NCBI GenBank assembly: GCA_001986395.2
Contig: MQVO02000033.1
Location: 176,484 to 240,483 of the forward strand
DNA: 64,000 nt
Direction: 5' to 3'
Source: Irpex lacteus
Lineage: Eukaryota; Basidiomycota; Agaricomycetes; Polyporales; Irpicaceae
Shown: piece after piece, positions 1 to 14,045 of the stretch
Layout: every line of letters begins with the position of its first letter
Position numbering within the stretch: the first letter of the stretch is position 1
The notes under the pieces: model-generated
Told to the model about the DNA's origin: nothing
Database searches by the model: none
The model's input: the letters and a program-made list of their open reading frames with translations, nothing else
Program-made: the position numbers and the translations under genes

Positions 1-580
1 ATGTCTTCGAGGTAGACACCTCCTTCGGGGGCTCAGGAGCGACGTTCACGGGGGCGGCAGACGAGGTAGCGGCGGGAGCAGCCGAAGACGAGGGGGTGTG
101 GGTGGTGGGGGCAGCGGAGGAGGAGGGCTCGTCCTCGCCATCACAGTCATCATCATCACCGTCGTCGGTCGCCGAGGGAGCGGCAGAGGAGACGACAGTG
201 GTGGGGGAAGCCACCGCGGAGGAAGAGAGGTTGGCGGGGTTGCACTTGGGAGCACGGTTCCTCTCGAGGGTCTCACCCTTCAGCAAAGGGTGGCAGCAGT
301 CGTCGAAGAACTGGGTGTTGTGCTGGCTAGGGCAGTTGATCTTCCAGTAGCGGTCGATATACTGGCTGTAGGGCTAATTATGATAGTGTACGTTAGACGG
401 CTGTTTTCGGACATAAGAGTGGGTATATGCGCGTACCTCGAGGACGGCAGCATCGTAGGTGGACGCGTCACGAGCGAGGTGAGCGTGACGAGCAGCTGCG
501 GTTCCGTGCGGGAGAACGACGCCGTTGACGGCGGTGACAGCCGAGAGAGCGAGAGAAGCGATGGAGATGAGGGCGAACAT
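1..580 (-). CDS. Small secreted RlpA-like (double-psi beta-barrel) protein, partial
   Basis: The start is the ATG at 580. Residues 1 to about 19 (MFALISIASLALSAVTAVNG) form a signal peptide. Exon 1 (437-580) ends in phase 0; an intron at 374-436 (GT...TAG) leads into a second exon that runs off the left edge, so the carboxyl end is missing. After the intron comes a compact segment with YWKINCPSQHNTQFFDDCC followed by HPLLKGE, the form I know from basidiomycete RlpA-like/expansin-related secreted proteins. A Ser/Ala/Pro/Thr-rich linker with an Asp-rich patch follows and probably carries O-glycans. In such proteins the barrel is thought to act on or bind wall polysaccharide, but no activity can be read here. 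The barrel may lie either side of this linker; only part is visible. Family call moderate, secretion strong. Confidence 0.6.
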
Positions 581-1702
581 GTCGTTAATGTGTGTGTGGG
601 CTTTGACGCAAAGGAGTGGTCGGGTTTGTGAGTGAGTGGGCCAAGTCACTAATATATAGGAAGCCGACTGGGTAAGGACTGGCGGGGGATGCAAGCGAGT
701 GACTGCTGTAGAAGATGTGTGTGAGTATTCGTGCGTTGCGGAGGCGAGGAGGTGATAGAATAAATGGAATAATTTATTTGAAAGTTACTCACCGTCCAAG
801 CAAGAGGGAAGGGAAGGAGGGAAGAGCGAGATGAAAACCCGGTGGGCAGGTCCCGTCGCGAGTACAGCAGCCCACTTATATGCCGCAGCCCAGAGACTAG
901 CGTTCCCACGCCCCGCCAGGAACCAATACCAGCCATGCTTGGGCGGGTCCACAAGTCTCCGCCGTCCACGTTGCTCCTTCCAGAAAAATAATTAGGGTCG
1001 CCTTCTCTTTTCGGCGGTTCGTTGTCTCTCCTGCTAATCCGTTCACTTATTTGTTCTCGGCACATTGTGTTCCACGAGCAACATCCATGCAAAAAATCCA
1101 GCTTCAGAGAGATGCATACGACGACAGACTATTGTTCTGCGAAAGGGCAGTCCCCATGTCACGCACGGTCCTCCCGTTACTGCCGGGAAACCTGCCGTTG
1201 GAGCGGACGAGAAGTATCATCAGATTGGCGCAGCAAGCATTCACGAAAACGTTGTTGTTGTCATAGACACTTGCATCTCCGGAGAATAACATGCCCTGAT
1301 TGGCAGGAATCTCTCCTCGACCGATGGGCATATACAAGGTTCCGGACCCAGACCGACATCGCCTCCGGGGCCCGCTCACAGCCTGTATACAAAAAGTCTA
1401 AGTAAACTCTCCGCGGCGAAATATTGTGTGTGTTTGCACACTCGGGCTCGAGGAACAATCTTTACAACGGAATGCTCAGACCGTTGTACTCTTTATCGAT
1501 CATCTAATGACTGCCTACCTTATCTCATCTCAGGATTAACGTGTGCAAGCAGCCTGATGCAGATGTCCTGCAGATGAAACGCAACGACCACCTCATAGCT
1601 GTGTCAATGCCTGTCAATGCCAATCTAATAGTCGTACAAAGATTAAGATTGCCTATAGATACACCGATCAATCAAGAACAAAGCTCTACAACATGGTCGA
1701 TC
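581..1702. other. Intergenic: promoter and 5' leader of the secreted protein gene, plus SRP54 3' flank
   Basis: No convincing gene is present. On the minus strand a TATA-like element (CATATAAGTGG) lies near 873-883, followed by a leader that seems to contain an intron at 706-792 (GTGAGT...CTACAG). A second TATA-like string (CTATATATTAG) lies at 649-659, about 70 nt before the ATG. Either could be the core promoter. From about 1000 to 1702 I see only short, non-conserved open frames. Confidence 0.4.
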
Positions 1703-3962
<2,260 letters not shown>

Positions 3963-4390
3963 CGTTGAACGTCTAGGGAGAGCTTACGGTGATCAGACAT
4001 TCAAGTTGCCGCGGCGATTGTGGACTCAGGGCGCAGCCGAGATCTAGTGATGCGCCGTAGCTCCACGTTTGGAAGCATACCGACGCTTCGGCAGCCTTGT
4101 GACGCTGGCGTCTAGTGCTGCTTACCTTTGTCCTTACAGAGATTGGACTCGGATTAGAGATAATAATTGGTATGGAATCTGTCATACTTATGCTGCCCTC
4201 AAGAGGATAAATAGTGGCATGAGCAGGGCATGAATTCTGCTCTTACTTTACGAGCGCCTCTCGCTGAGATCTGTGCGAGCGGAGATTAAAATACATATCG
4301 GACCGGGCTACGCGGTGTTGTTGACCAAATCGTTGTTGCCAAGAACGGCAACACTTACCACAAGTACTTCACGGTTTTACTACTGACAGC
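3963..4390. other. Divergent promoter region between SRP54 and Spt8
   Basis: This 428 bp stretch separates two genes transcribed away from each other. I see no supported gene or clear TATA box in it. Confidence 0.4.
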
Positions 4391-6966
4391 ATGTCCAGCG
4401 GCTCCGAGAGCGACGATGAAAACATCTTTGGCGACGACGGTAGTGGCCAGGAGATAGACGAGAATATCCTAGGGGAACTCGAACAGGATCTCGACCGTGA
4501 CGGCCAACCGTCAGACCAAGATGAGGTCAGTCGTGGTCTTCGTCTTGGGTATTTCGGAACTAAATCCAATGTAGGAATCAGATACAGAGGACTCTGACTC
4601 TGCTGGCGACGATGATGATGACGATGAGGACGAAGAGTCTCAGCGGCCGCCACCACCTCCGCCAATTAGTGCCCCGCCAGCTGCACAGCTTGAGCCACAG
4701 GTGCTTGTAGACACGTCTATGGCCATGCAGGTATCTCCCCCGACTGATACACAATATCCCGTCCATCCATCTCCTCGAGCACCTTCCTCTCGCGAGGCCA
4801 GTCCTTTTGTCAAAGGTATCTACTTCTCACACAAATAAGCACAGACTACTGCATATATTGACGACGGCCATAGCAGCTTCGCCTACACTCCAAGCGCGCC
4901 CGCCATCTCCCGCTGGCCTCAGAAAACTGCAAATCCTCAAGTCTATAACCCACTGGCCCCGCTCTTTCACCGTCGAAGCCATCTGCGCCATCCCTCACCC
5001 CGCCCCCACCCACTCCCTCGCCGCCTCGCTCTGCATGACACATCTCATCACGGGTTCAGAAGACGGCTACATTCGTGATTATGACATATTCTCTGGTTTG
5101 AACGGTAAAGTGTTGTTGAGTGCACCTCAGAGACATCACTGTGGGGTGATGGAGGGTGTAATCAAAGCAGCACAGTTTAGGTACTGGTGGGAGAACCCCT
5201 CGGACCCAAGGAACCATCCAGGATCTGGGATGGGGCTGGGACCGGCGGATGAGGTATCGGTGTGTCAGCCATATAGCATGCTGATGCACTCAGACGCACT
5301 GTGGTCGCTTGCCGGGACTGATGTAAGGTCATTTCCCTCTAATCTTCAGTTTGTTTTGTTTCGGTCCTGTGACGATTGGGTTGTAACTGATCACCTCTGT
5401 TCTTGACGTAGGAAGGACACATCAACTTGTTTACGGTACGACATCAGCCTGGGACGCTGATACACACGATGTATGGCCATTCCAGACGTCCTGTGTCGGC
5501 CATGGCCATGCGTCATGACGAAAAGGGCTTCTACAGTGCCGGATGGGACGGTGAGGCGCACGTAAGCAACGTCCATTGTACTCTCAGATAGTCTACAAGA
5601 TTTGAACGTTCACCTCAGGAATGGGACCTTAACACGGGACAAGTGGTTCGCAGCTACACCGCCCATCCGTCACAGCTCGTGGCAGTTGCGGTCAGACCGA
5701 TTGAGAGCGACTACACAGGTATCGTTCCATGGGTCGGGCAGCCGAGGGTCAACATCACACCTTCTGCTTCTTGGAATCAAACCCGATCGCATTCACAATC
5801 ACAGTCCCAATTCCAGTTCCAACCGCCAGAAGACGTGAAAATGTATTCCATGGACCCGAGCGAGGAACCCTCTGAACTTGCAGTAAAACAAGAACCGCAA
5901 CCCTTCCCTCCACCCCCACCGCAACAAACCGATGTACTACCGCCACCGCCGCAACAAGATGATGACACCAAATCAGACACCTCCTTCGACCCCCTCTTCG
6001 ACGAAGCAGAAGGCGACATGGCAGACGACAACTTCCCAACTCCCACTCAGCAGTCGCAACCTCAGCCTCAGCCTCAACCTCACGCCCCAAACCCACCTCC
6101 ACCACCAGAACCCATCACAACTCAACTCAGCATGCCAGGCCCAGGTCTCCCCTCCCTCCCCTCCGCCCGACTCCCACCCGCGCCTGCACCCGCACCCAAA
6201 AACGCCCCACCGATCCTCGACCCCCTTTCTTACACAACCTTCAGCCCCGACGTCCTCCTCACCGCATCCATCGACGGCCAAGTCATGCTCTGGGACCGGC
6301 GCGTACACTCGCCGGGGCGCGGGGTAGGGAGACTATGGATGAGCGAGAAGACACCGCCGTGGTGTGTGTCGGCGTGTTGGAGCGCGGATGGGTCGCAGGT
6401 GTATGCGGGGCGGAGGAATGGGACTGTGGATGTTTGGGATGTCCGTATGGGTGTTACAGGAGGGGAAGCAGACGGTATGGGTATGGGGATGGGTATGGAG
6501 GGGCAGAGGACGCCGAGAGTGTTGAAGGTGATTAGGAACCCGCCGTCGTCTGGGGTTGTGTCGTACGTGTGTGCGTTCCCTGATGGACGACATATTGCTT
6601 GGTGAGTGCGGCCCTTGTACGGGCATTGAGTCAATGATATCGGAGACTTATGGTTTATGAACAGTGCGTCGACGGATAATATTCGATTGTGGAATGTCGC
6701 AGAGGCAGGGGAGCCGGATGCAGTCAGCGGGAGGATGAAGAGTGGTGTGCAGTTTAAGATCATACCGGGACACCACGGAGGGACTATCTCTCAACTACGT
6801 ACGTTTACTGATTCTTGTCCGAGTGTTCTGCTGGTGCTGACAATCCACTCTTGACGCAGTGGTCGACAAACAAGGTCGGTTCCTCGTCAGTGCGAGCAGC
6901 AACCGAGGGTGGTTCGGCGAGTCGTCCAAGACGGTCTTCATACATGACATCAAGAAGAACTGGTAG
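4391..6966 (+). CDS. SPT8: SAGA complex WD40 subunit Spt8
   Basis: Spt8 is the SAGA coactivator subunit that contacts TBP. The start ATG at 4391 opens an acidic tail (MSSGSESDDENIF, then Asp/Glu runs). The WD40 core begins with GSEDGYIRDYD, FSGLNGKVLLSAPQRHH and YWWENP, the distinctive first blade of Spt8. Further blades are EGHINLFTVRHQPGT, YSAGWDGEAHEWD, LLTASIDGQVMLWDRR and YAGRRNGTVDVWD. The end (GRFLVSASSNRGWFGESSK, then HDIKKNW and stop at 6964-6966) matches the family carboxyl terminus. A long Pro/Gln/Ser-rich insert (about 5760-6220) interrupts the propeller between blades, and a Gly-Met dipeptide run lies near 6475-6500. About six short introns are visible, for example at 4526-4574 and 4816-4873. 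Confidence 0.93.
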
Positions 6967-7300
6967 CATGGGCTTGGCTAAATTTAACCATCGAAGCGAT
7001 AGCTCCTACATAGGAATCCCTCTTCACTGTAGTATGATGTGTCGTAGCCTGGTTCTTGACGTTATACCTCTGCTATATCTATTGATCTCGACTATTATCC
7101 CAGCTTGTACGTGCGGACTTGTGACAGATGCATGGTCCACGGTAAGCTACTATCAGAGCGAATTCCAAAGTTATGTACAAGGAAATACATTTCTTGACGG
7201 GAGTACTTAGTGGCACCTAAACATGATAATGCCGCGCTGGATGCCTTTGTTGCCAACCCTCCGTACAGATGTTATATAGAACAGAATCCGTGGCCTAGAT
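6967..7300. other. Convergent intergenic region between Spt8 and F-box 1
   Basis: This is 334 bp of shared 3' flank. I see no gene or repeat in it. Confidence 0.4.
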
Positions 7301-8764
7301 CTAGAGAATTTTGAACGGCCTTCCTTCTGGGAGGAAAACAACAGCAACATGGTCAGGAAGGTCCAAAATTCGGTGTAAACCTTCCGCCATCGCGGCGGTT
7401 ATATGAGGTGGACGGATGAGAGAGGGCAGGTCGGCAAAAGCGACCATACGAAGGGCACGGAATCGCCGGAGGATATTCTTGAGTGGTTCCCAGTAATACT
7501 GCTGGTAAATCTTCGAAAGTGCACCTTTAAAGTTCCAGTGTATCTTGATAGATTCCAGCGTGCCGTTGGCTGCAGGTGGGAGTGAGTCGATGATGGCACA
7601 GAACGTCTCCCAAGACAACGCGTCGTTAGGGTTAGGAGTTTCCTGCCCGTGCTCTCTGTTTTCCAGATAGAGATGTTGTAGTCGAGAACATGCCCGTAAA
7701 GTTATGTGTGTACGATAGCTTTCGCGATCTACACTTCTTGTCAGTACTAGAAGAGCGCATTGAGAATTGAAACTATTACTGGCCTCGAATAATACTTAGT
7801 AAGTTCAGCCGCAAGACCCGGAGACTGCGCCCAATATAGCTGAGTCCAGTGCCTAAAGGTGGTGGCATCTCATACTGATGAACTATGTATGTGATATGCG
7901 CATTCTCTAGCCGTGAGGGTTGGCATATATGGTGCAAGATTTGACACCAGGCGACCAGAGTCCTGTCACACCAGAATGCGTTTTCCACTGTCACTTTCCG
8001 TAGGAGAAGCTTATTGGTTTGCCGGTAACGGGGTAAGACCTTTTGGATGTACTTGGACATGTAAATGACCTCTGTGTCCCTCGGTAAAGATGGCAGTACT
8101 AAGGAATCGATCTCTGAGAACAAGCCCAGTAGGTTGAGAATACAGTTGGTGTAGCGTGCACTTTCACCCTCCGAGTCGAGGTTACGATGCACAGAGGATT
8201 GGAGACCAAAGCGAAGCCGCCTGAGTTTGAACCGTGTTCGAGGAGGCTCGCGGATCGTCTCGACAAACGATCCCTTGTGAGGTAGAGAAGCATCGATGTC
8301 CAAGGTTTGAAGACGGGGGAGTGCAGCGATTATGTCAAGCAGATACTGAGTTTCGTCGGCTGAGTGAGCAACCGGATCCATGCAGGCGGGACCTGCGACT
8401 GCTAGAGAACGGATGTTTCTCAAGAAGGAATTTTCGTCCGCGGCCAACTTCGTCGTGAGCTCGAGGTAATGGTGACAGGGACGTGGCAGGGCGATTGTGC
8501 CGAAGAGGTGAAACTCGGCGGCAGAGCGCCATTGGTGTGATACGAGGGAGCAGCTCAAGAGAGATGTCTTATCACTGTGTAGAAAATCGAGAATATACGA
8601 CACTATCTCGAATGGCCATGACTTGGTAACAAGATAGTTATGCGATCTAGAAAGCGTTACCTGCTGTTCAGCGCGATAGTTTATGGGCAGAACCTTTGGA
8701 GTCGGAAGACTTACAAGCTGTTCTCCGCGTTCATTCCCGCAATCGTGTGTAATTCCACTTCCAT
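7301..8764 (-). CDS. F-box domain protein 1
   Basis: This is a basidiomycete F-box protein, expected to link a substrate to an SCF ubiquitin ligase through Skp1. The F-box is SWPFEIVSYILDFLHSDK, then LLSCSLVSHQWRSAAEFHLF. The rest is a leucine-rich solenoid-like region (LPRLQTLDID, EIDSLVLPSLP). No ATG lies directly upstream of the F-box. A small first exon solves this: ATG at 8764 (MEVELHTIAGMNAENS), a consensus donor GTAAGT at 8714, an acceptor TTTCTAG ending at 8647, then the F-box frame. A second intron near 7725-7790 with donor GTATTA joins the last exon, which ends LPEGRPFKIL. The start is inferred. It is similar to F-box 2 next door and probably a diverged paralogue. Confidence 0.75.
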
Positions 8765-8924
8765 TGACGAAGCAAGAGGCAAGAGAGTTAGACGGCAACC
8801 ACTGGCAAGGATGGGCTGTCAACTTTTCTGGAAGTTCTAGGACGCGATGCCACTTCGCCACTGCTCTCTCTTCTGAAGAGCGCCTAATAAACCATATTTG
8901 GTAATTTTGAATATAAAAAGTGGC

Positions 8925-8936
8925 AAAAAGAAAAAA
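8925..8936 (-). terminator. RNA polymerase III oligo-T terminator of the tRNA
   Basis: Directly after the discriminator base the minus strand reads TTTTTT, C, TTTTT, as expected for pol III termination. Confidence 0.75.
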
Positions 8937-9047
8937 TGCCAGGAGCGTGGATTGAACACGCGACCTTCAGAAGGCACGTGATATCCCGAAATTACTACAT
9001 CAGGCAAGTGCTTCAGTCTGCTGCTCTCCCAGCTGAGCTATCCCGGC
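8937..9047 (-). tRNA. tRNA-Phe: tRNA-Phe (anticodon GAA) with a 38-nt intron
   Basis: On the minus strand the acceptor stem GCCGGGA pairs with TCCTGGC (one G-T wobble), with discriminator A. The D stem is GCTC/GAGC (A box TAGCTCAGCTGG). The anticodon loop begins CT-GAA-G. The T arm is GCGTG-TTCAATC-CACGC (B box region). The 5' exon is 9011-9047, the intron 8973-9010 and the 3' exon 8937-8972, giving a 73-nt mature tRNA. The intron lies after position 37, the usual nuclear site, and holds TTTC, which could pair with the anticodon in the precursor. Two small oddities are a G27-A43 mismatch and T at position 38. Confidence 0.93.
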
Positions 9048-9471
9048 GATATTGAAGCGGGCTTTACGTAGCAATGTATACTGAGAAGCTCCCTTTCTAA
9101 GGATCATAGACAGAGCCGTCCGTCCCCCTTGAAGGTGTGCCCGGACCCCATGCAAGCCGCAAGGTTCTTCAGCCTTTCTATAAAGGACAGGATATCAGTG
9201 CCATGGAAGTATCACCACGAACAACCAACCCGTCTAGCAGAGGATCAAGACACAGCCATCGCGATTATCCGAGTCAGAATGAGGAGGCTTCCCACCCGTA
9301 CAAGTTTACAGGAAAGTACACACAAAGGGACTTAAGCAGAATGCGACTACACCTACAATGTACACGCGGAGCTCTTACCTACTATACTGCAAAGAAAGCC
9401 GATGTCCCATCTATACTTACATACAGCTCTAATGGAACACTTACGCCGAACATCTACTTATGTCTGCAGAA
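9048..9471. other. Intergenic region between tRNA-Phe and F-box 2
   Basis: It holds the upstream flank of the tRNA and the 3' flank of F-box 2. Short open frames on the plus strand look like nothing I know. No repeat is seen. Confidence 0.35.
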
Positions 9472-10862
9472 TTACTCCTCTTCCGGCTCAGTGGCACGCA
9501 GACGTAGTACTACATCCTCCGGCAAGTCGGTGCACATCTCCCGTAACTGGCTCTCCATAAAACGCATAACTTGCTCGTCAAGTTTCTTCTCCATCAAGTT
9601 GTCAACAAACGTGACTGTGCGCAACGAGCGAGAGGCACGTAGCGCACGAAAGATGTCGTCTCGGTGTCCGGAGTGGTTGCAGGAAAAAGTGAACGTCTCC
9701 AGGTTGTCGTGCCCCGCTACGGCCTCGATGAGTACGCAGAGCGCTGTTAGGTATACCGCGTTGCGTATGACGGCCGGTGTGGCACGGATGGTCAGGTGTT
9801 TGAGCTCTGTGCAGGAGGAAAGGCTGAGGCGGTCTGCGATATTCGCCACGGGGTCTACACGAGTTTAAGGATGAGTGGGCGTGTAAATGCAGATTCGTCG
9901 GGTAGTCTCACCTGCCATATGAGCCAGGATGCCTGAGACGTCCAGCTTCAGAGAATACAGTTTGGGACCGACAGCAGAAAGTAAAGACCCCAACGGTGCA
10001 GGGTCCCATGGAAAAGAAGTTAGGATGTGGATTGTGGTCAGTGTAGTTGCTGTAGCAGTCCGTCGCAGCATTTCAAGCCAGAACTCAGTCCCAGAGGCGA
10101 CGTCGTCTATGACCAGCTTCTTCACGCGAAGATTCTTCGGGATGGACTGAGCAAGGACAGTGTCAAACTGATTCTCGCCGTCTGGCTCCGATGGTTTGGG
10201 TTCGAAGCGAAGGTATTGTAACGTGAGTGTGTCTATTTCGGAGAAAATACCGAGGACGTCTAGGAAGTGTTCGGGGGTATGATGAGTGGCTGCGCCTCCA
10301 TACGCTAGTTCTAGAGATTGGAGAGCAAAGCGATCTTTGGGAGGAGAAAGACGTGGGGCATTCTTGTGGTCAGTGTGATGCACATGGAAGAGAGACAGAT
10401 CTGTGAGGTGGGGAAGTGACGTGAGGATAGCTGCCAAAGCCCACGGTGAGACGATAGGTCGTAGGTTAGGATATTGGCCGTTGATGCGCAGTCTCTGAAC
10501 GTGCACGGCGATAGAGTTTGGGCTGTGAATGAAGCCTTCAAACCCTTGCAGCTTCTGCCTACCAGAGAGTTCTAGGGAAGAGAAGAGATGGAACCTGGCG
10601 GCGTCGTTCCATTGGTGGGAGAGGACAGAACAGCGGAGTAGGGCAGGTATGTCGTCGTGTAGGAAGTCGACAATGTAGTCGACCACTTCCTGTGGTAGAT
10701 CCAAGGGTTCAGAGCGACCTCTTGTGCAAAGTGAGCTATGTAATGACACGGTGTTTAATAAGCCTTCGCTTACAGTGTTCCGACCCGCTTTCCTACTTTC
10801 AATAGCTTTGCTAGCTTTGACCTTCGACTCGAGATCCCGACCGACGCGAGCAGACCCACCAT
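9472..10862 (-). CDS. F-box domain protein 2
   Basis: The F-box is LDLPQEVVDYIVDFLHDD, then LLRCSVLSHQWNDAARFHLF, followed by a leucine-rich region with LTDLSLFHVHH, EIDTLTLQYLRF and KLVIDDV. A short intron at about 9856-9910 (GTGAGA...GTGTAG) joins G|AC to give DPVANIADRLSL; the end is LRATEPEEE with the stop at 9472. The upstream end of the main exon has no ATG. A candidate first exon starts at the ATG at 10862 (MVGLLASVGISSRRSK), has a donor GTAAGC at 10773 and an acceptor CACAAG ending at 10721, and joins in frame. A 37-nt alternative acceptor (CATAG) also keeps frame but is short. Body confident, start uncertain. Expected role: SCF substrate receptor. Confidence 0.72.
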
Positions 10863-11119
10863 TCTACGCTCGTAGAATACTCGTCTGAGGCTGCTGGTCG
10901 CCTGGAAGAGAACTGGGAGACGAGCGTGAGCATGGTCGTGGTTACGAATCGGCTCCGGGGCCACTGTGCGGGGTCAGGAACAATTCCACGTGATTCGTGC
11001 GTCGATCTCGTCAGTGCGTCCGAAGGTGAGTCTAAGTTTGAGGCTCTTCAACTTTGGGCAAGGCTTTTACAGCCGCCTTCTCCTGGTTTCCTCTATACCC
11101 CTCCGGCTGGCCCTGTACT

Positions 11120-14045
11120 ATGCTCGCGGCTTGTACCAAAAATGCTTTATTTGTTCTCGACGCTACGACTCTGAAGAACCCGCCGACAACAGTGCCGGTC
11201 ACGACATCTCTATCTCAACGACCCACCGCCAGTGCTTGGGCAGCAGACAACAGCTGCTTGTACGTTGCTGGTTCTAATGACATATCTAAGTTCAGTCCCA
11301 CTGGATATCTATACTCGTCTACTATTCCCCTATCTCGCCCACCCACTGCTCTTATAACCAAGGATAACGGCGATACCCTCATTTATACGTCCGGCAATGA
11401 AATTGCCCTCTTGCAGTCAACCACTGGACAGGAGCTATCCAAACTAGACTTACAGGACCAGGATGCCACATTACTCTCTCTATCTCAAGATGAGACGCTA
11501 ATTGCCGTATGCTTGACCTCTGGAGAGGTACAAGTACACAACCTCAGCTCTGGAACTTCACCCGTAGTTCTCAGAGGTATCAACGGGATTGGAGAGGAAG
11601 CTGGGAGGAGAGCACGCTACAATGGAGAAGTGACGGCACTGGCATTCCACGCACACTCGCCAACCCAACTGTTGCTAGCCTTAGGACCCCGACTACTTGT
11701 CTACGATACTATACAGCCAGCAAGGCCGGCAAAGGTCTTCTTATTGAACAAGCTTGAAGGAAAGCTTGTTTCGATCGCATGCAGCCCGTTCAGCAAGACG
11801 CTTATCGCGGTTGCGTCGAGCACGGGAAAGATTTGGCTGGTGGATATCGCAAAGGACAGCGGGTACGTATGCACCTGAATTTATCGAATAAGTGCCTCAT
11901 GTCATGTATCCCTCTATAGACCGTTCAGAACCGTGTCTCTCCATGCTACTATAACTTGCATGACGTTCTCCGCTGAGGGTGCTGCTCTCCACGCCGGGAC
12001 AGACGACGGAAGGCTGCTCACGGTAGACCTTCGTGCTCTTGACAAGCCAGCCAAGGCCGTTACCCTTTCTGAGAGCAGCTTACCGATCATCTGCTTGTCT
12101 ATTCAGGTGCGTCTTTTTCTCATTTTCAGCATTTTATGACAGTAATTTGAACGGCCTATCTAGAGAAAGCTGAACACCAGTAGTGGACCTCCCAGACTGC
12201 CTAGCTCGAAACCAACACCGAGCGCAATGAAACGGAGAAATGCGACACCCACTGACAGAGACGGTGCCCGCGCGAAGAAAATTGTTCCTCCATCTCCGTC
12301 AACACCCGGCTTAACCTCCCCTACCGCAACTACACGCCCACCACGCACACGCACAATCTCATCGACCAACAGGTCTGCGACCCCCGCCAAGACTGTCCCA
12401 AAAACCGGCTGGAAAACCTCAGCATCTCCAGCACCCGCGAAAACCAAACCATCACCGCCAACACCTTCTGGCAGTGGTTCTCGCTCCCGCAAAGTCTCGA
12501 TAGAAAGCCCCCCGCCTCTTCCTTCGCTGCGTTCTCGGACGACTTCGGGTACCAGTGCAAGTGCGGTGGTCACTTCGCCGAGCTCGAGGACTACTGGCGG
12601 CTCGATGCTGTCACGGACGACGAGTATCACTAGCGTTAGCTCGCCGATTTCTCGCAAACCTAGTCGAACTGGATTAGCATTGAAGAGAAATCCCGTAACA
12701 CCCCCGCCGCCCTCGAAGTCGCCTCGTAAACCTACGGGACAGGATACTCGCTCGAGTGAGTCTGAGCTTTGTTGCTTCCAGCTGAAAGTGCTTTCGCTTA
12801 TACATCTGACGGACTACGTTTATAGAAGATGTCAATGACAAAGACCAACCCATCGCGGGGTCTAGCGCACTTTTAGTCTCCCCTCGTCGCACGCGCACGA
12901 TCTCGGAGTCTGCGGTCGTCGCTTCCACCCCGGCGCGTGCACCCTCGAACTCGAATTCGCGGACGTTCTCAGGCCCTACTACTTCTACTTCCAGACCGAG
13001 ACCGAAACCGACACCGCAGAATCGCAAGGATACCAACGCAAATGGAATGTCGCTTCGCTCGCCTCCCGCTACTAACGTTCAGCAGACGAGACCACGAACG
13101 ATTTCAGCACGCTCCGCATCCGCCTCCGCCGCTGCCGCACCCTCCCTGCCCAAGTCTCACCTACCACCACAGCAGCGAACGTCGGCACCGTTACCACTAC
13201 AGCCATTGACAGTCTCGCCTATACCTCCCATGCCTCCCTTACCTGGGGACGAGCAGCTGACAGCGATCAACATGAAGTGGGCGACAGTGGTGCAGTCGCG
13301 GACGCCGAGTCCCGATTTTGGATCGTTGCCGGTGATACCTGGGGTCACCGTGACGTCTCCCGCGAAGAGTGCTGGTGCGACGACTCGGAAGGGGCTTAGT
13401 GAGATGGAGACTATCGGGTCGGATGTGCTGGGTCTTGGGTTGTCTGAGCTTCGACGGCAGATTCGTGCGGAGCAGCGGTATGATGTGGAACTAAGCGAGG
13501 AAGATGGCAAGGAGAAGGAGACGGGTGGGGAATTTACGGATTTGAAGGAGGAGGAGGAGGAGGAGGAGGAGATTCGGAAGTTTGCTAAGAAGGAAGCTGA
13601 AGTGCCTGAGAGTGAGGTGGTCATCGAGAATATTGAGGTTATACCTGACAACGATGAAGCTGGCACGAAGACCGATCCGGGCATACGGATGGTGGTGCAT
13701 ATCACGCCGCGACATCCCTCGGAAGGAAGGGACAAGGAATGGCCATCTGCAGGATCCCCCTATACCATCCTCAAGAACCCCCAATCACCTTATTCAAGCC
13801 ACCCGAGTCATTCGAATACGAATCCGACCCCTGCGCCGCAGGAGATGCTCCACGCCCTACTCCGCGACGCGCTGTACGACTTCCGGCGGGAGGTGAAGAG
13901 CGATATGATTGGTCTTCATTTGGATATTGTGAGGATGGGACGAGGATGGCGGAAGGAGATGAGGGAGGTGGTGGGGGAGGTGCGTGGGTTGAGGGAGGAG
14001 AATGAGAGGTTGCGGGGGGAGGTTGAGCGGTTGAGGGGTGGATGA
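11120..14045 (+). CDS. NEDD1/GCP-WD-like gamma-tubulin adaptor (WD40)
   Basis: The best fit is NEDD1/GCP-WD, which recruits gamma-tubulin complexes to spindle poles. From the ATG at 11120 (MLAACTKNALFVLDATTL) an amino-terminal WD40 propeller runs to about residue 330 (YVAGSNDISKFSP, GEVQVHNLSSGT, STGKIWLVDIAKD, HAGTDDGRLLTVDLRALD). A long low-complexity Ser/Pro/Thr/Arg region with many SP/TP sites follows, then an acidic stretch with a Glu run (about 13545-13575). The end (DFRREVKSDMIGLHLDIVRM, then LREENERLRGEVERLRGG) is a coiled coil closely resembling the NEDD1 carboxyl helix that binds gamma-tubulin. Introns are visible near 11863-11919, 12106-12163 and 12753-12825. An open frame extends upstream without an ATG, so a spliced upstream start is possible. 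Confidence 0.72.

Noticed and set aside
98..631. Long plus-strand open frame over the secreted protein gene
   Set aside because: It is the antisense of a GC-rich Ser/Ala/Pro coding region; the minus strand has a signal peptide, intron and conserved motif.
12160..12657. Minus-strand open frame of 165 codons
   Set aside because: It is a shadow of the Ser/Pro/Thr-rich region of the NEDD1-like gene on the plus strand.
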